Assembly: GCF_011762195.1 (NCBI RefSeq)
Contig: NZ_JAASQK010000005.1
Location: 248,001 to 312,000 of the forward strand
From: Sphingomonas oligoaromativorans
Lineage (GTDB): Bacteria; Pseudomonadota; Alphaproteobacteria; Sphingomonadales; Sphingomonadaceae
DNA: 64,000 bases
Direction: 5' to 3'
The position numbers and the translations under genes are program-made. Below the pieces are notes generated by a model. It worked only from the letters and a program-made list of their open reading frames with translations. It had not been told where the DNA came from and did no database searches. Each line of letters opens with the position of its first letter. Within the stretch, counting starts at the first letter, position 1. Positions 10,493 to 19,605 of the stretch are shown here, in pieces.

Positions 10493-10521
10493 AGGGCGGC
10501 TTCCGGCCCGGTCGCCGCCCT
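10493..10521 (+). terminator. Hairpin after the fucosidase gene
   Basis: AGGGCGGC at 10493-10500 pairs perfectly with GCCGCCCT at 10514-10521. It starts 7 bases after the fucosidase stop and is followed by GTTAG rather than a T-run. Confidence 0.45.
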
Positions 10522-10539
10522 GTTAGAGGCTCGCTCGCC

Positions 10540-10797
10540 ATGGCGAGGAAATATTATCTGACGGCGACGATGCCCGACGGCTACGTCAAGCGCATCGGGC
10601 CGACCAACGCGCCTTTCACCCATTATTGGCGGATCGTGGCGATCCTCGCCGACGGCAAGACCGAGGTTTTCTGGGGCCACACCAAGTCGCTCGCCGACGC
10701 GAAGCGCAAGAAGGCCGCCGCCGCGGACGCCTCGAAGCAGCGCAAATGGCAAAGCCATGCGTTCGAGATCGCCGAGCTGGAAAAGTCGTTCGACTAG
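10540..10797 (+). CDS. Small hypothetical protein
   Basis: An 85-residue soluble protein: MARKYYLTATMPDGYVKRIG, then NAPFTHYWRIVAI and a lysine- and alanine-rich helix (DAKRKKAAAADASKQRKW) ending in EKSFD. Codon use is like the neighbours and the frame is open from a good ATG. I do not recognise the family. Its stop codon (TAG) overlaps the stop of the convergent MOSC gene in a shared CTAG. Confidence 0.6.
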   Translation: MARKYYLTATMPDGYVKRIGPTNAPFTHYWRIVAILADGKTEVFWGHTKSLADAKRKKAAAADASKQRKWQSHAFEIAELEKSFD

Positions 10798-11441
10798 GCT
10801 GAAATCCGCCAGCGCCCCTGCGCCCGCGCGCGCAACCCCGATGCCAGCTCCGGCATCCCGGCCAGCGCCGCCATCTCGGCCTGTGTCGCAGCCCCCCGGC
10901 TGACGATCGTCACCAGTCGCGAAAAGCGGAAGGCCGGCTGGGGCCGCTCGACCAGCAGCACATCGTCGCCCACGCCCAGATCGCCCTCTTCGAGCACGCG
11001 ATAATACCAGCCCGCGCGGCCGGTGCGGACCATGGCCTTCGGCATCCGGTTGTCCTCGAAATGGAGCGCGAGCTTGAAGCAGGGCTGGCGCGGCTGGCAG
11101 ACCTGAAGCACCGCGCTGCCGATCTGGTGGACGTCACCCACACAGATCGCGTCCTCGTCGAGCCCCTCGATCGTCAGATTCTCGCCGAAGCCGCCGGGGA
11201 CGAGGCGCTCCGCATGTTCGGGGAATTCCGCCCGCCAGCGCGCATAATGGCCGGCGGCATAGCCATAGACCGCCTTTTCCGGCCCGCCATGGACGGTGAG
11301 ATCGGCCTGTTCGTCCCCGATCAGGCCAAGCGGGGCGACGGCGATCCGGTCCGGCGTGGCGCGCTTGACGAAACCGCTCGGCACGTCCTCCGGCCCCAGC
11401 GGAGCAATCCTGCCGATCTGCACGGAATGGAGGCTGGTCAT
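10794..11441 (-). CDS. MOSC domain protein, YiiM-like
   Basis: A 215-residue protein with the MOSC (molybdenum cofactor sulfurase C-terminal) fold as in E. coli YiiM. Visible blocks are DLTVHGGPEKAVYGYAAGHY, VPGGFGENLTIEGL and the conserved cysteine in CQPRQPCFKLA, which in the family binds molybdenum cofactor. YiiM-type proteins reduce N-hydroxylated compounds. A short C-terminal helical extension (RLVTIVSRGAATQAEMAALA) matches the 3-alpha domain found after many MOSC domains. The gene is convergent with the small ORF at 10540-10797, their stops overlapping by 4 bases. Confidence 0.85.
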   Translation of the reverse strand: MTSLHSVQIGRIAPLGPEDVPSGFVKRATPDRIAVAPLGLIGDEQADLTVHGGPEKAVYGYAAGHYARWRAEFPEHAERLVPGGFGENLTIEGLDEDAICVGDVHQIGSAVLQVCQPRQPCFKLALHFEDNRMPKAMVRTGRAGWYYRVLEEGDLGVGDDVLLVERPQPAFRFSRLVTIVSRGAATQAEMAALAGMPELASGLRARAQGRWRISA

Positions 11442-11505
11442 GCCGGCATGATAGGATCGACCGGCGGGCGCATCCAGACCGAATGCATCCGCCGGTCGCC
11501 GGCGC

Positions 11506-14367
11506 CTATTTCCGTCGCACCGTCAGCGGCTTGCCCGTGTAGGTGACGGTCACGTCCGCCGGCCCGTCGAGATCGAGCGCGCGGGGCCGGTTCGGGCCGA
11601 CCCAGCGGATGCGGAAGGTCCGCGTCACCACCATGCCCGGATAATGCCCTTGCCGCGCGCCGATGCTGAGCGTGCCGCTCCTGTCGTCCCACTTGAGCGG
11701 CACGCGGGCGAAGGCGCCCTGCTGATAGCCGAGGCTCGTGCCGTCATCCTCATAGAGCGAGAATTGCCCGTCCGCGCCCGCATAGACGGTGAGCGTGATC
11801 GGCGCGTCGATCTTCTCGCGGGTATAGTGCATCTCCGGCCCGGTCGGCAGGATCGAGCCCGCGCGGACGAAGACGGGAATACGCTCGCAGGGCGCGTCGA
11901 CGGTGACCGTCCGCCCGCCCCGCTGCATCGTGCCGGCGTAGAAGTCGTACCAGTCCGTCCCCGCCGGCAGATAGACGTCGCGCGAGCGCGCCTTGAACCG
12001 CGTGACCGGCGCGACCAGCAGCGAAGGCCCGAACAGATATTGGTCGTCGATCGACCAGACCTTCCGATCCTTCGGGAAGTCCATGACGAGGCCGCGCATG
12101 ATCGTGCCGTCCTTGGCATAGGTGTCGGCGGCCAGCGTGTAGATGTAGGGCAGCAGCCGGTAACGCAGCTTGTCGTAATATTCCAAGGTCTTGTATGTAT
12201 CGGAACCGGCCGGCGCGATCTCATAGATCTCGCGATAGGGGAACTCGCCATGGCTGCGGAACAGCGGCGAGAAGGCACCGAACTGGAACCAGCGCGTATA
12301 GAGTTCGCGCCATTCCGGCACATCGGCGGGGTTCTGCCTGCTGTAGCGATCCTCCACCGCGAAGCCGCCGATGTCGTGCGTCCAGTTGGGGATGCCCGAG
12401 AGCGAGAAGTTCACGCCCGCCGAGATCTGGTTGCGCAGATCGTCCCAGCGCGCCGCCACGTCGCCCGACCACACCGCCGCCCCCGTCCGCTGGAGCCCGG
12501 CGAAGCCCGAGCGGGTGAGGATGAAGCCGCGCGTGTCCGGCTTGAACTGGCGCCAGCCGTCCGCGACGCCCTCGGCATGGACCAGCGGGAAGCTGTTGAA
12601 GAAGGCGGCGCCCGGCCCCATCGCCGTCGGCCCCATGCGATAGGCGCGCTGCTCGATGCTGAGATTGGAGTGGATGTCGGGTTCCGACGCATCCATCCAC
12701 CAGGCGTCGACACCCAGCACCGCGAGCCGTTCCTTCACCTGCCGCCAATAGATGGCGCGGCCCTTCGGATTATACGGATCATAGTCGGTATTCTCGTAGC
12801 CCTTGCCGACCCAGTCATGCTCGTGCGCGTCGAGATTGCGCGTGTAGACCGCGCCCGCCGCCTTCAGTTCCTTGTAATTGTCGGTGGTGGGATAGAATTT
12901 CGGCCAGATCGAGATCATGAAATGGGCGTGCCCGGCGTGGAGCCTGTCAATCATCCCCTTGGGATCGGGGAAGCGCGCGGGATCGAATTCGTGGCTGCCC
13001 CACGCATCCTCGCGCCAGTAGAACCAGTCCTCGACGACATTATCCAGCGGCAACCCGCGCGAGCGATAGCCTGAGAGCACGCCCAGGATCTCGTCCTGAT
13101 CCTTGTAGCGCTGGCGGCTCTGCCAGAAGCCATAGGCCCATTCCGGCATCATCACCGCCTTGCCGGTGAGCGCGCGATAGCCGGCGATCACGCCGTCCAT
13201 GCTGCTCGCGCCGACATAATAATAATCCACCGCATGGCCGACATCGGAGGCGAAGCCGATCGAGTGCAGATCTTCCGCCGGACGCGGATCGTTATGGACG
13301 AGGCCGATATAGCCGGCGTTGGGCTCCCATTCGATGCGGATGGCGACGGGCTTTCCGGCGGTCATCGGCAGCTCGAAGTTGCGATACCAGGGGTTCCAGT
13401 TCTGGCGCCACTGGTTCACGATCTCCTGCCCGTCGGCGAAGACCTTCACATAGCTGGAGACGTAGAGGCGGAACTTGTGGACGCCGGTCTTGTCGGCGGT
13501 GACGTTGCCGGTCCACACCACGGTCTGCTTCTGAACGGCGTTGCCGGCGGTGTTCTGCCCGCCCGTGGCCGCGACCGTCTGCGACTTCGCGGCCGCCGGC
13601 CACTTCGCCTGATCCTTGATATACTGATAGTCGATCGTGGCTTCCTGCCGCGTCACCACCTCCTTGCCGTCGAGATAATAATGCGCGGTGAAGCCGGGCT
13701 GGCCGCCCTCGCCCGTCACCTTCAGCGCATCGTCGCCGACAGCGGCATAAGACTTCGGATTGCCGAAGCGGGTGATCGAATTGTTATCCCAGAGGATGCC
13801 GTAATTCTTCGTCGACACGACGAAGGGGACCGCCACGTCCATATTGTGCTGGGCCAACTCCACATCCTCGCCATTGTAGTTCATCTGGCGATTCTGGTGC
13901 TGGCCGAGGCCGTAGAGGCCTTCGTCGGTGCCCCTGTTCCACTGTTGACGGACGGCGGTATAGGGCTGGCCCTCCACCGTCACCGGCGCGAAGCCGGCCT
14001 CGCCGCTCTCGGCCAGCGTCTCCTGGCCGGCCGCATCGCGGAAACGGACGCGGCCGTCGGCGGTATCGACCTCGGCGCTGAGCTTCGCCGTCTTCAGCAC
14101 GACGTGGCCGGCGCGCTCCTCCACCGTGAAGCCGGTGGTGACGGGGTGCGCCACCACCATCAGGCTCGCCGGCAGAGCAAGGCTCGGCGTCGGCGTTTCG
14201 GTGACGCGGATCAGTTCGTCGCCATAGACCTGAAGGCGGACGGCCTTCTCGGCCCCCCGATCGGGCGTGACGATCACACCGTCGGCGGTGCGCTGGACGG
14301 TGCCGGCGTGCGCGGCGGAGGCAAGCGCGGCGGCCAGCGCCAGCCCCGAGACGAGACGAAGACTCAT
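11506..14367 (-). CDS. GH31 alpha-xylosidase-like hydrolase with PA14 insert
   Basis: A 953-residue exported GH31 enzyme. The Sec signal is MSLRLVSGLALAAALASAAHA. The N-terminal beta-sandwich holds an inserted PA14-type domain (about residues 230-380, with WTGNVTADKTGVHKFRLYV and VRIE-like strands), the architecture known from Cellvibrio alpha-xylosidase Xyl31A. The catalytic barrel has the nucleophile aspartate in WWMDASEPD (about residue 560) and the acid/base region SGDVAARWDDL (about 632). IGGF follows as in other GH31 enzymes. It lies 19 bases after the GH35 gene on the same strand, so both are one operon. Removal of alpha-1,6-xylose from xyloglucan oligosaccharides is the most likely function; alpha-glucosidase is the alternative. 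Confidence 0.9.
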   Translation of the reverse strand: MSLRLVSGLALAAALASAAHAGTVQRTADGVIVTPDRGAEKAVRLQVYGDELIRVTETPTPSLALPASLMVVAHPVTTGFTVEERAGHVVLKTAKLSAEVDTADGRVRFRDAAGQETLAESGEAGFAPVTVEGQPYTAVRQQWNRGTDEGLYGLGQHQNRQMNYNGEDVELAQHNMDVAVPFVVSTKNYGILWDNNSITRFGNPKSYAAVGDDALKVTGEGGQPGFTAHYYLDGKEVVTRQEATIDYQYIKDQAKWPAAAKSQTVAATGGQNTAGNAVQKQTVVWTGNVTADKTGVHKFRLYVSSYVKVFADGQEIVNQWRQNWNPWYRNFELPMTAGKPVAIRIEWEPNAGYIGLVHNDPRPAEDLHSIGFASDVGHAVDYYYVGASSMDGVIAGYRALTGKAVMMPEWAYGFWQSRQRYKDQDEILGVLSGYRSRGLPLDNVVEDWFYWREDAWGSHEFDPARFPDPKGMIDRLHAGHAHFMISIWPKFYPTTDNYKELKAAGAVYTRNLDAHEHDWVGKGYENTDYDPYNPKGRAIYWRQVKERLAVLGVDAWWMDASEPDIHSNLSIEQRAYRMGPTAMGPGAAFFNSFPLVHAEGVADGWRQFKPDTRGFILTRSGFAGLQRTGAAVWSGDVAARWDDLRNQISAGVNFSLSGIPNWTHDIGGFAVEDRYSRQNPADVPEWRELYTRWFQFGAFSPLFRSHGEFPYREIYEIAPAGSDTYKTLEYYDKLRYRLLPYIYTLAADTYAKDGTIMRGLVMDFPKDRKVWSIDDQYLFGPSLLVAPVTRFKARSRDVYLPAGTDWYDFYAGTMQRGGRTVTVDAPCERIPVFVRAGSILPTGPEMHYTREKIDAPITLTVYAGADGQFSLYEDDGTSLGYQQGAFARVPLKWDDRSGTLSIGARQGHYPGMVVTRTFRIRWVGPNRPRALDLDGPADVTVTYTGKPLTVRRK

Positions 14368-14386
14368 GAAAGGCGGCTCCGCGCGA

Positions 14387-16027
14387 TCAGCGATAGGTGG
14401 CGAGGCGGACCTTCAGCACCTGCGGCACCGAGGTGAAGTTCAGGCCGTAATCGGTCTGGTCGCCGTTCCAGAGGCGCTCGAACACCCACTGGCCGGCGGC
14501 ATCGAAATGGCCTTCCTCGATCCGGTCGATAATCATGTGCTCGCCGGGCCTGGGCGCGGCCAGCTCGAAGTTGATGCGGGTGTGATAGCCGGTGACGAGA
14601 TATTCGTTCGGCCCTAGCTCCGCGATCACGGCGCCGCCCGAAGGCTCGGGATTGCCCTTGGGCGGATCGAAGCCGAACATGCCCTGCCCGAAGGTGGCGA
14701 TCGCCTTCCAGCGGCCGAGATCCATCTCCTGCTTGTGCTGCGCATGAGGATCGGTCGGTTCGGCGACGCCCCAGGTCTTCTTCTCGAAGGCGATCTTCGC
14801 CCAGACGCGGTCCATCGGGCGGAACAGCCGATAGTTGGCGGCGAACGCCTCCACCGTCTCCGGGTCGAGCTTGGAGGCGCCGAGCGGGAAGTTGAAATAA
14901 CCCGTGAAATCCATCCCGAACGGCGAGAAGCCGATGCCGTGGCGGCCCATCACCGGGAAGAAGAAGCGGGCATAATCCTTCGAATTGCCCGTTTCGGGGA
15001 TGAACAGCGGATTGTCCGCCCGCTCGTAGAAATCGAGCAGCTTCATGTAGGCGGCGTGATCGTGGTTGTAGATGTCGGGCGACAGCACGTCGATGTCGGG
15101 CGCGGACGCCTTCCATATGTCGATCGTCTGGAAGGTGGGGCCGCCGCTGGCATAGTTCCTGGGATCGAGATTGGGCTTGAGCGGATCGGGCACCGCGGCG
15201 TTGACGTACATCGGCAGCGGCTTCACCGCCTTGCCCGCTTTGGCGACGGCATCGACGTAGGAGGCGATCGCCCAGGCGTGGAAATATTCGTCGGCATGAT
15301 CGCCGAAGGCCTGCCGCCAGGTGCCGCCCTTCACGCCCATGTGCTTCGCCACGTCGGCCGGCACGGGCGCGTTGAACGCCTTTTCCGCCGCCGGCGAATG
15401 ATCGCGCACGCATTGATAGGTGCCCGTCTCATTCTCGACCTGCACCATGATGACGCGGTTGTCGGGATCGGCGGCCTTCAGATGCTCCATCAGCTTCACG
15501 AACGCTTTACGATCGGCGTCGAGCGTCGTCTTGGCGAAGGGGGAGAGCGCGTAATGCACCTCGCCCTTCTCGTTCAGCATCCGGGGGAAGCGCTTGTTGT
15601 CGAGCTTCACCCAGTCCGGCGCATAGCTCGGCGCGGTGTTCTTCCAGGTGCCGAACCACAGCAGCACCAGCCGCACGTCATGGTCGCGCGCCTGCGAAAG
15701 CAGGGTGTCGAGGAAGGAGAAGTCGAACTGGCCTTCCTTCGGCTCGATCTGCTCCCACGCGATCGGCACCTCGACGGTGTTGGCATGAAGTTGCTCGATC
15801 GCCGGCCACACCTTGGGCAGAGCCGAGGGCCAGTTGCTCGAATTGTTCACCTGCGCGCCCAGCATCAGATAGGGCGCGCCGTCGACGAAGAGCGCGTGAT
15901 GGCCGTCCTTGTTGACGATGCGCGGCAGCTCGGAGGGCGCGGCGGAGGCCATCGCCGGCAGCGCCAGCGCGGAAAGCCCCAGCAGCATCCGGCGCATCGC
16001 GCGCGCGAACGGCATCGTCTCGATCAT
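14387..16027 (-). CDS. GH35 beta-galactosidase (DUF5597 type), exported
   Basis: About 546 residues with a signal peptide (MRRMLLGLSALALPAMASA). The GH35 barrel shows MLGAQVNNSSNWPSAL, the acid/base glutamate in QVENETG (about residue 199) and the nucleophile in FIPETGN (about 345). The C-terminal part fits the DUF5597 extension. The enzyme hydrolyses beta-galactosides; with GH29 and GH31 neighbours it probably removes the galactose that follows fucose in xyloglucan side chains. The ATG at 16027 with GAGAGG just upstream is preferred over the TTG at 16030. The 170-base gap before the LacI stop carries a LacI-type operator. Confidence 0.9.
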   Translation of the reverse strand: MIETMPFARAMRRMLLGLSALALPAMASAAPSELPRIVNKDGHHALFVDGAPYLMLGAQVNNSSNWPSALPKVWPAIEQLHANTVEVPIAWEQIEPKEGQFDFSFLDTLLSQARDHDVRLVLLWFGTWKNTAPSYAPDWVKLDNKRFPRMLNEKGEVHYALSPFAKTTLDADRKAFVKLMEHLKAADPDNRVIMVQVENETGTYQCVRDHSPAAEKAFNAPVPADVAKHMGVKGGTWRQAFGDHADEYFHAWAIASYVDAVAKAGKAVKPLPMYVNAAVPDPLKPNLDPRNYASGGPTFQTIDIWKASAPDIDVLSPDIYNHDHAAYMKLLDFYERADNPLFIPETGNSKDYARFFFPVMGRHGIGFSPFGMDFTGYFNFPLGASKLDPETVEAFAANYRLFRPMDRVWAKIAFEKKTWGVAEPTDPHAQHKQEMDLGRWKAIATFGQGMFGFDPPKGNPEPSGGAVIAELGPNEYLVTGYHTRINFELAAPRPGEHMIIDRIEEGHFDAAGQWVFERLWNGDQTDYGLNFTSVPQVLKVRLATYR

Positions 16028-16118
16028 CAACCTCTCCCTTCACGCGGACCCCGCCTCCGCCGGGCGAAGGCGCGCGCGAGCGCGGCCCCATCCCCCCGGC
16101 CGACCGATCGTCCGTCCC

Positions 16119-16132
16119 TGGTAGCGTTACAA
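16119..16132. promoter_or_regulatory. Candidate LacI-family operator upstream of GH35-GH31
   Basis: TGGTAGCGTTACAA is an imperfect palindrome around a central CG, agreeing with the TGGTAGCGCTACCA-type operators bound by many proteobacterial LacI regulators. It lies about 92 bases upstream of the GH35 start. A weaker similar site (TGATAGCGCATTCT) occurs at about 8808-8821, before the fucosidase gene. Confidence 0.45.
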
Positions 16133-16198
16133 TCGAGCCGGGGTCGCATCGCGTCAAGTATGAAAGCCGATCACCACCCGTGAAACTCGGACTTTTGG

Positions 16199-17266
16199 TC
16201 AGTGGGCGTCGCGCGGCCGCCGACGGGGCGCCGCGTCCGACTGGCGGCGGACCAGTTCGAAATCGAGCAGCAGATGGCGGCGCGGCTCGGGCCGGTGATT
16301 GCGGCGCGCGCGGATATCGCGGACGAGCAGGTCCACCGCCTCGCGCGACATCTCGGCGATCGGCTGGCGGATCGTCGTCAGTTCGGGCCAGATGGTGGTG
16401 GCGAGCGCGGTGTCGTCGAAGCCGCAGACGGTGAGGTCGCCCGGCACGTCCAGCCCACGCCGGTGCGCCACCGCGACGGTGGCCGCCGCCATGTCGTCAT
16501 TGCTGGCGAAGATGGCGGTCGGCACGTCGGCGAGATCGAGCAGACGCTCCGCCGCGTCGAGGCCCGAGCGATAGGTGAACATGCCCTGCTGGACCAGCGC
16601 CTCGTCCGCCTCCAGCCCGGCGGCGTCGAGCGCGGCGCGATAGCCTTCGAGGCGGCGCAGGCTGGCCGACTGGTTGGGATTTCCGATGATGAAGCCGATG
16701 CGGCGGTGGCCGAGCCGCGCGACGTGGCGCGCCATGTCGAAAGCGGCCTGATAGTCGTCGATGCTGACGGCGTTGACCGGATCGGCGGGCTGGCTGCTCG
16801 CCACGGCGACGACCGGCGTGCCGCTCTCGGCCAGCGCGGCGATCACGTCGGCCGCGTCGCAGAGCGGCGGCGGCAGGATCACGCCGTCGACTCCGCTCGC
16901 GACCAGGCGGCGCGCCACCTCCACCTCATGCGGGCCGACATCGCATTTCTCGATGACGAGTTGCACGTCGGCGCGGCTCGCCTGCTCCAGCCCGCCGACG
17001 AGGAACTCGCTCAGATAGGCGGCGCTGGGGTTGCTGTAGAGCAGGCCGATGCGGATCTGCTCGGCCCCCGCGAGGCTGCGCGCCGCCGGATTGGGCGCAT
17101 AGTTGAGCTGCTGGATCGCGGCGTTCACCGCCTCGCGCGTGGTATCGCGAACATTGGTCTCGCCGTTGATGACGCGCGACACGGTCATGGGCGACACGCC
17201 CGCCAGTCGGGCGACGTCGGCGATGGTGGGCGCCGAGCTTTGCCTGCGCGTCGGTTTCCGGGTCAA
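16199..17266 (-). CDS. LacI-family transcriptional regulator
   Basis: A 355-residue LacI/GalR repressor. The N-terminal helix-turn-helix is intact (TIADVARLAGVSPMTVSRVI, about residues 14-33), followed by the hinge and hinge-helix leucine region (NPAARSLAGAEQIRIGLLYS). The effector domain has the usual ASNDDMAAATVAVAHRRGLD and VCGFDDTALA segments. The start is a TTG at 17266, chosen because it gives a normal 13-residue lead to the HTH. It lies upstream of GH35-GH31 on the same strand and most likely represses that operon and perhaps the fucosidase gene, with an oligosaccharide as inducer. Confidence 0.92.
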   Translation of the reverse strand: MTRKPTRRQSSAPTIADVARLAGVSPMTVSRVINGETNVRDTTREAVNAAIQQLNYAPNPAARSLAGAEQIRIGLLYSNPSAAYLSEFLVGGLEQASRADVQLVIEKCDVGPHEVEVARRLVASGVDGVILPPPLCDAADVIAALAESGTPVVAVASSQPADPVNAVSIDDYQAAFDMARHVARLGHRRIGFIIGNPNQSASLRRLEGYRAALDAAGLEADEALVQQGMFTYRSGLDAAERLLDLADVPTAIFASNDDMAAATVAVAHRRGLDVPGDLTVCGFDDTALATTIWPELTTIRQPIAEMSREAVDLLVRDIRARRNHRPEPRRHLLLDFELVRRQSDAAPRRRPRDAH

Positions 17267-17357
17267 TCAACGCTCCGTATTCATAGGCCGTGCGGAAGGC
17301 CGCACGTTGCTGTTCCTAATGAACCCGGAGCGCTCTGCAAACAATTCCCCGCAATAA

Positions 17358-17894
17358 CTAGCGTCCACCCGCCATGCTTTCGAACACGCCGTCCCGCCGG
17401 ATCAGGGCATGGACCAGCGCCGCGGCGAGATGGACGAGGATCAGCGCGAAGAAACAATAAGCGACGACCGTGTGGGCGGAGCGCAGAAATCCGTAGAGCA
17501 GGATGTCGCGCGGCACGATCGGCGGCAGCACCAGCCACGTCGTCAGCCGCACCGGATAGCCGCCTGCCGACTGCATCGACCAGCCGATCAATGGCATCGC
17601 TATCATGGTGGCATAGAGCAGCCAGTGCGAACCGTGCGCCGCGAGCTTCTGCACCGCCGGCAGATCGGCCGGGAGCGGCGGCGCCGGATGGTGCAGGCGA
17701 TAGCCCAGCCGGATAAGCGCCAGCACGAGGATCAGCGCGCCGATCGGCCGATGCCACGCCAGTAGCGTCGGATAGAGCGGCTCGGCGGTCGACACCATGC
17801 CGACGCCGATGAACAGCATGGCGAGGATCAGCGCCGCCATCGTCCAGTGGAGCGTGCGGGCGACGGGGCTGAAGCGGTCGGGACGGGTGCTCAT
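17358..17894 (-). CDS. Cytochrome b561 family protein
   Basis: A 178-residue membrane protein with four transmembrane helices and the haem-ligand histidines typical of bacterial cytochrome b561 (RTLHW, LAWHRP, AAHGSHW, RSAHTVVAY). It passes electrons between quinol and a periplasmic acceptor. Its start overlaps the stop of the preceding SrpA-type catalase gene by 4 bases (ATGA), so the two are translationally coupled. This pairing suggests the cytochrome feeds electrons to the membrane-bound peroxidase, which is inference. Confidence 0.88.
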   Translation of the reverse strand: MSTRPDRFSPVARTLHWTMAALILAMLFIGVGMVSTAEPLYPTLLAWHRPIGALILVLALIRLGYRLHHPAPPLPADLPAVQKLAAHGSHWLLYATMIAMPLIGWSMQSAGGYPVRLTTWLVLPPIVPRDILLYGFLRSAHTVVAYCFFALILVHLAAALVHALIRRDGVFESMAGGR

Positions 17895-18982
17895 TTCTGG
17901 CCTCCCTTGGCGGCAAGGCTGATCGCGTCGGGGTGCGGCCCCTCCACCGCGCGGCGATGGAAGGAAGCGGCATAGGTGGCGGAACGCGCCGCCAGCAGCG
18001 GATCGTCGGAGGGCGCGATGCCGTTCGGCAGCACCAGCGGATCATAGGTGATGTCGCGGCACCCCCCGGTCTCCTCGGGCGTGGCCCGGTCGAGCACCAG
18101 CGTGCCGACGTCGACGTGGCGGCGATTCGCCGGCCACGCGACGGTGGCGTTGTCGGTGCGGTCGCCGGCGTCCGCCAGCACGATGACGAGGTGCCAGCGC
18201 AGCGGGCCTCGCTTCACCCGCGCGATCAGATCGTCGAACAGGAAATCGACGGGCTGCTGATCGAGCGTCTTCTTGTCGAGGTCACCGCCCTTCGTCTCCG
18301 GCTCGAACTGCCAGCGCACGGCGCGCGACTGGCCGTTGCCGTCGATGAAGCGGAAGGCGTTGATGCTGTAATAGGTTCCGGTGGCGAAGCTCGCGGGCAA
18401 GGGCGCGGTCGCCATATAATCGAGGAAGGCCTGTGTCTCGGGATGCTGGGCGAGATAGGCCTTCATCTTCGCCGGATCGGGCTTGTGGGTCACCGGGTCG
18501 GGCTTGCTCGCGATCTGGAGCGCCACGAAGTCCGCCGCATTGGCCACCGGGAAGATCGGCGTGTGATCCATCGCCGTCCGCCACTCCTCGCCGCGCGGAA
18601 GGTGGAAGGCCAGCGCCAGCGAATGGAAGGTCGGCCGGCCGTCGGGGCCGAAGGGATCGCTCCCGCCGGTCGAGAAGCGGCCGAGCACCGGCACCGATCC
18701 CGCCCGGAACACGCTGGCTTTGGACAGCGCGACGCCCGCGCCGTTGGAATCGAAATGGCCGGTGACGCATAACCCCTTGGTATGCGCGCGCCGCCAGCCG
18801 GGATGCTTGCCGGCGTTATATTCGAGCGAATCCGCCAGCTTGCCGCCACCGATGCGCGATGGCTGGAGCCAGCCCGCCACCCACAGGAAAGCCAGCGCCA
18901 GAAGGCCCACCGCCACGCCGATCAGCGCGAAAGCAGGCCAGGGACTACGCGAAGGTGAAGAAGGCGGCATCGGCGGCTCCAT
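17891..18982 (-). CDS. Membrane-anchored catalase-family peroxidase (SrpA-like)
   Basis: A 363-residue small-subunit catalase relative. An N-terminal transmembrane anchor (ALIGVAVGLLALAFLWVAGW) precedes the catalase fold, recognisable by GWRRAHTKGLCVTGHFDSNG, VLGRFSTGGSDPF and FPVANAADFVALQ. These SrpA-type proteins are haem enzymes with peroxidase activity facing the periplasm. The ATG at 18982 (MEPPMPPS) is preferred; the longer frame adds no similarity. The downstream cytochrome b561 gene overlaps by 4 bases. Confidence 0.88.
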   Translation of the reverse strand: MEPPMPPSSPSRSPWPAFALIGVAVGLLALAFLWVAGWLQPSRIGGGKLADSLEYNAGKHPGWRRAHTKGLCVTGHFDSNGAGVALSKASVFRAGSVPVLGRFSTGGSDPFGPDGRPTFHSLALAFHLPRGEEWRTAMDHTPIFPVANAADFVALQIASKPDPVTHKPDPAKMKAYLAQHPETQAFLDYMATAPLPASFATGTYYSINAFRFIDGNGQSRAVRWQFEPETKGGDLDKKTLDQQPVDFLFDDLIARVKRGPLRWHLVIVLADAGDRTDNATVAWPANRRHVDVGTLVLDRATPEETGGCRDITYDPLVLPNGIAPSDDPLLAARSATYAASFHRRAVEGPHPDAISLAAKGGQK

Positions 18983-19074
18983 GGCTCGAACCCGAACGCT
19001 GTAGACGCTCAGCGTTTCATTGTTCGAGCTGTTTCGCAACCGTCTCCATCGGGGTTACAAAAAGATGGGCGGCC

Positions 19075-19548
19075 TCAGGCGACGAGCGCGGCGGCCTTCG
19101 CGTTCAGCACCTCGGCGATCCGGCGCGGATCGAGCCGGATCTGGAGCCCCCGCTGCCCCCCGTTCAGATAGACCTGCTCCTCACCGAGCGCGGCCTCCTC
19201 CAGGAAGGTCGGCACGCTCCGCATCTGGCCGAAGGGGCTGATCCCGCCGACCTTGTAGCCGGTCATCCGCTCGGCATCGGCGGGCTTCATCATCTGCGCG
19301 GACTTGCCGCCGGCCGCCGCCGCGAGGCGCTTCATCGCCACCTCCCGATCGGAGGGCAGGATCACGCAGACCGGCTTGCCGTCGACCAGCGCCATCAGCG
19401 TCTTGAGCACGCGCGACGGCGCCTCGCCCAGCGCCTCGGCCGCCTGCATCCCGATGCGGTCGGCCGCCGGGTCATAGTCGTAACGATGGAGCGAGAAGGC
19501 GATGCCCGCCTTCTCCAGCGCCTGCGTGGCGCGCGTGGCCTTCGACAT
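19075..19548 (-). CDS. ybaK: Cys-tRNA(Pro) deacylase YbaK/EbsC
   Basis: A 157-residue protein of the YbaK/ProX editing family, which hydrolyses Cys-tRNA(Pro) made by mistake by prolyl-tRNA synthetase. Typical blocks are ALEKAGIAFSLHRYDYDP, the catalytic lysine region VLKTLMALVDGKPVCVILPS and the KVGGISPFGQ loop. Length and order match the E. coli enzyme. The gene is monocistronic, 58 bases downstream of the putA stop on the same strand. Confidence 0.95.
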   Translation of the reverse strand: MSKATRATQALEKAGIAFSLHRYDYDPAADRIGMQAAEALGEAPSRVLKTLMALVDGKPVCVILPSDREVAMKRLAAAAGGKSAQMMKPADAERMTGYKVGGISPFGQMRSVPTFLEEAALGEEQVYLNGGQRGLQIRLDPRRIAEVLNAKAAALVA

Positions 19549-19605
19549 GGGCGTGGCTATCGCGGATCGCGGCGGCCCGCGTCAACCACGCCCTCTTCGC
19601 GCGGA

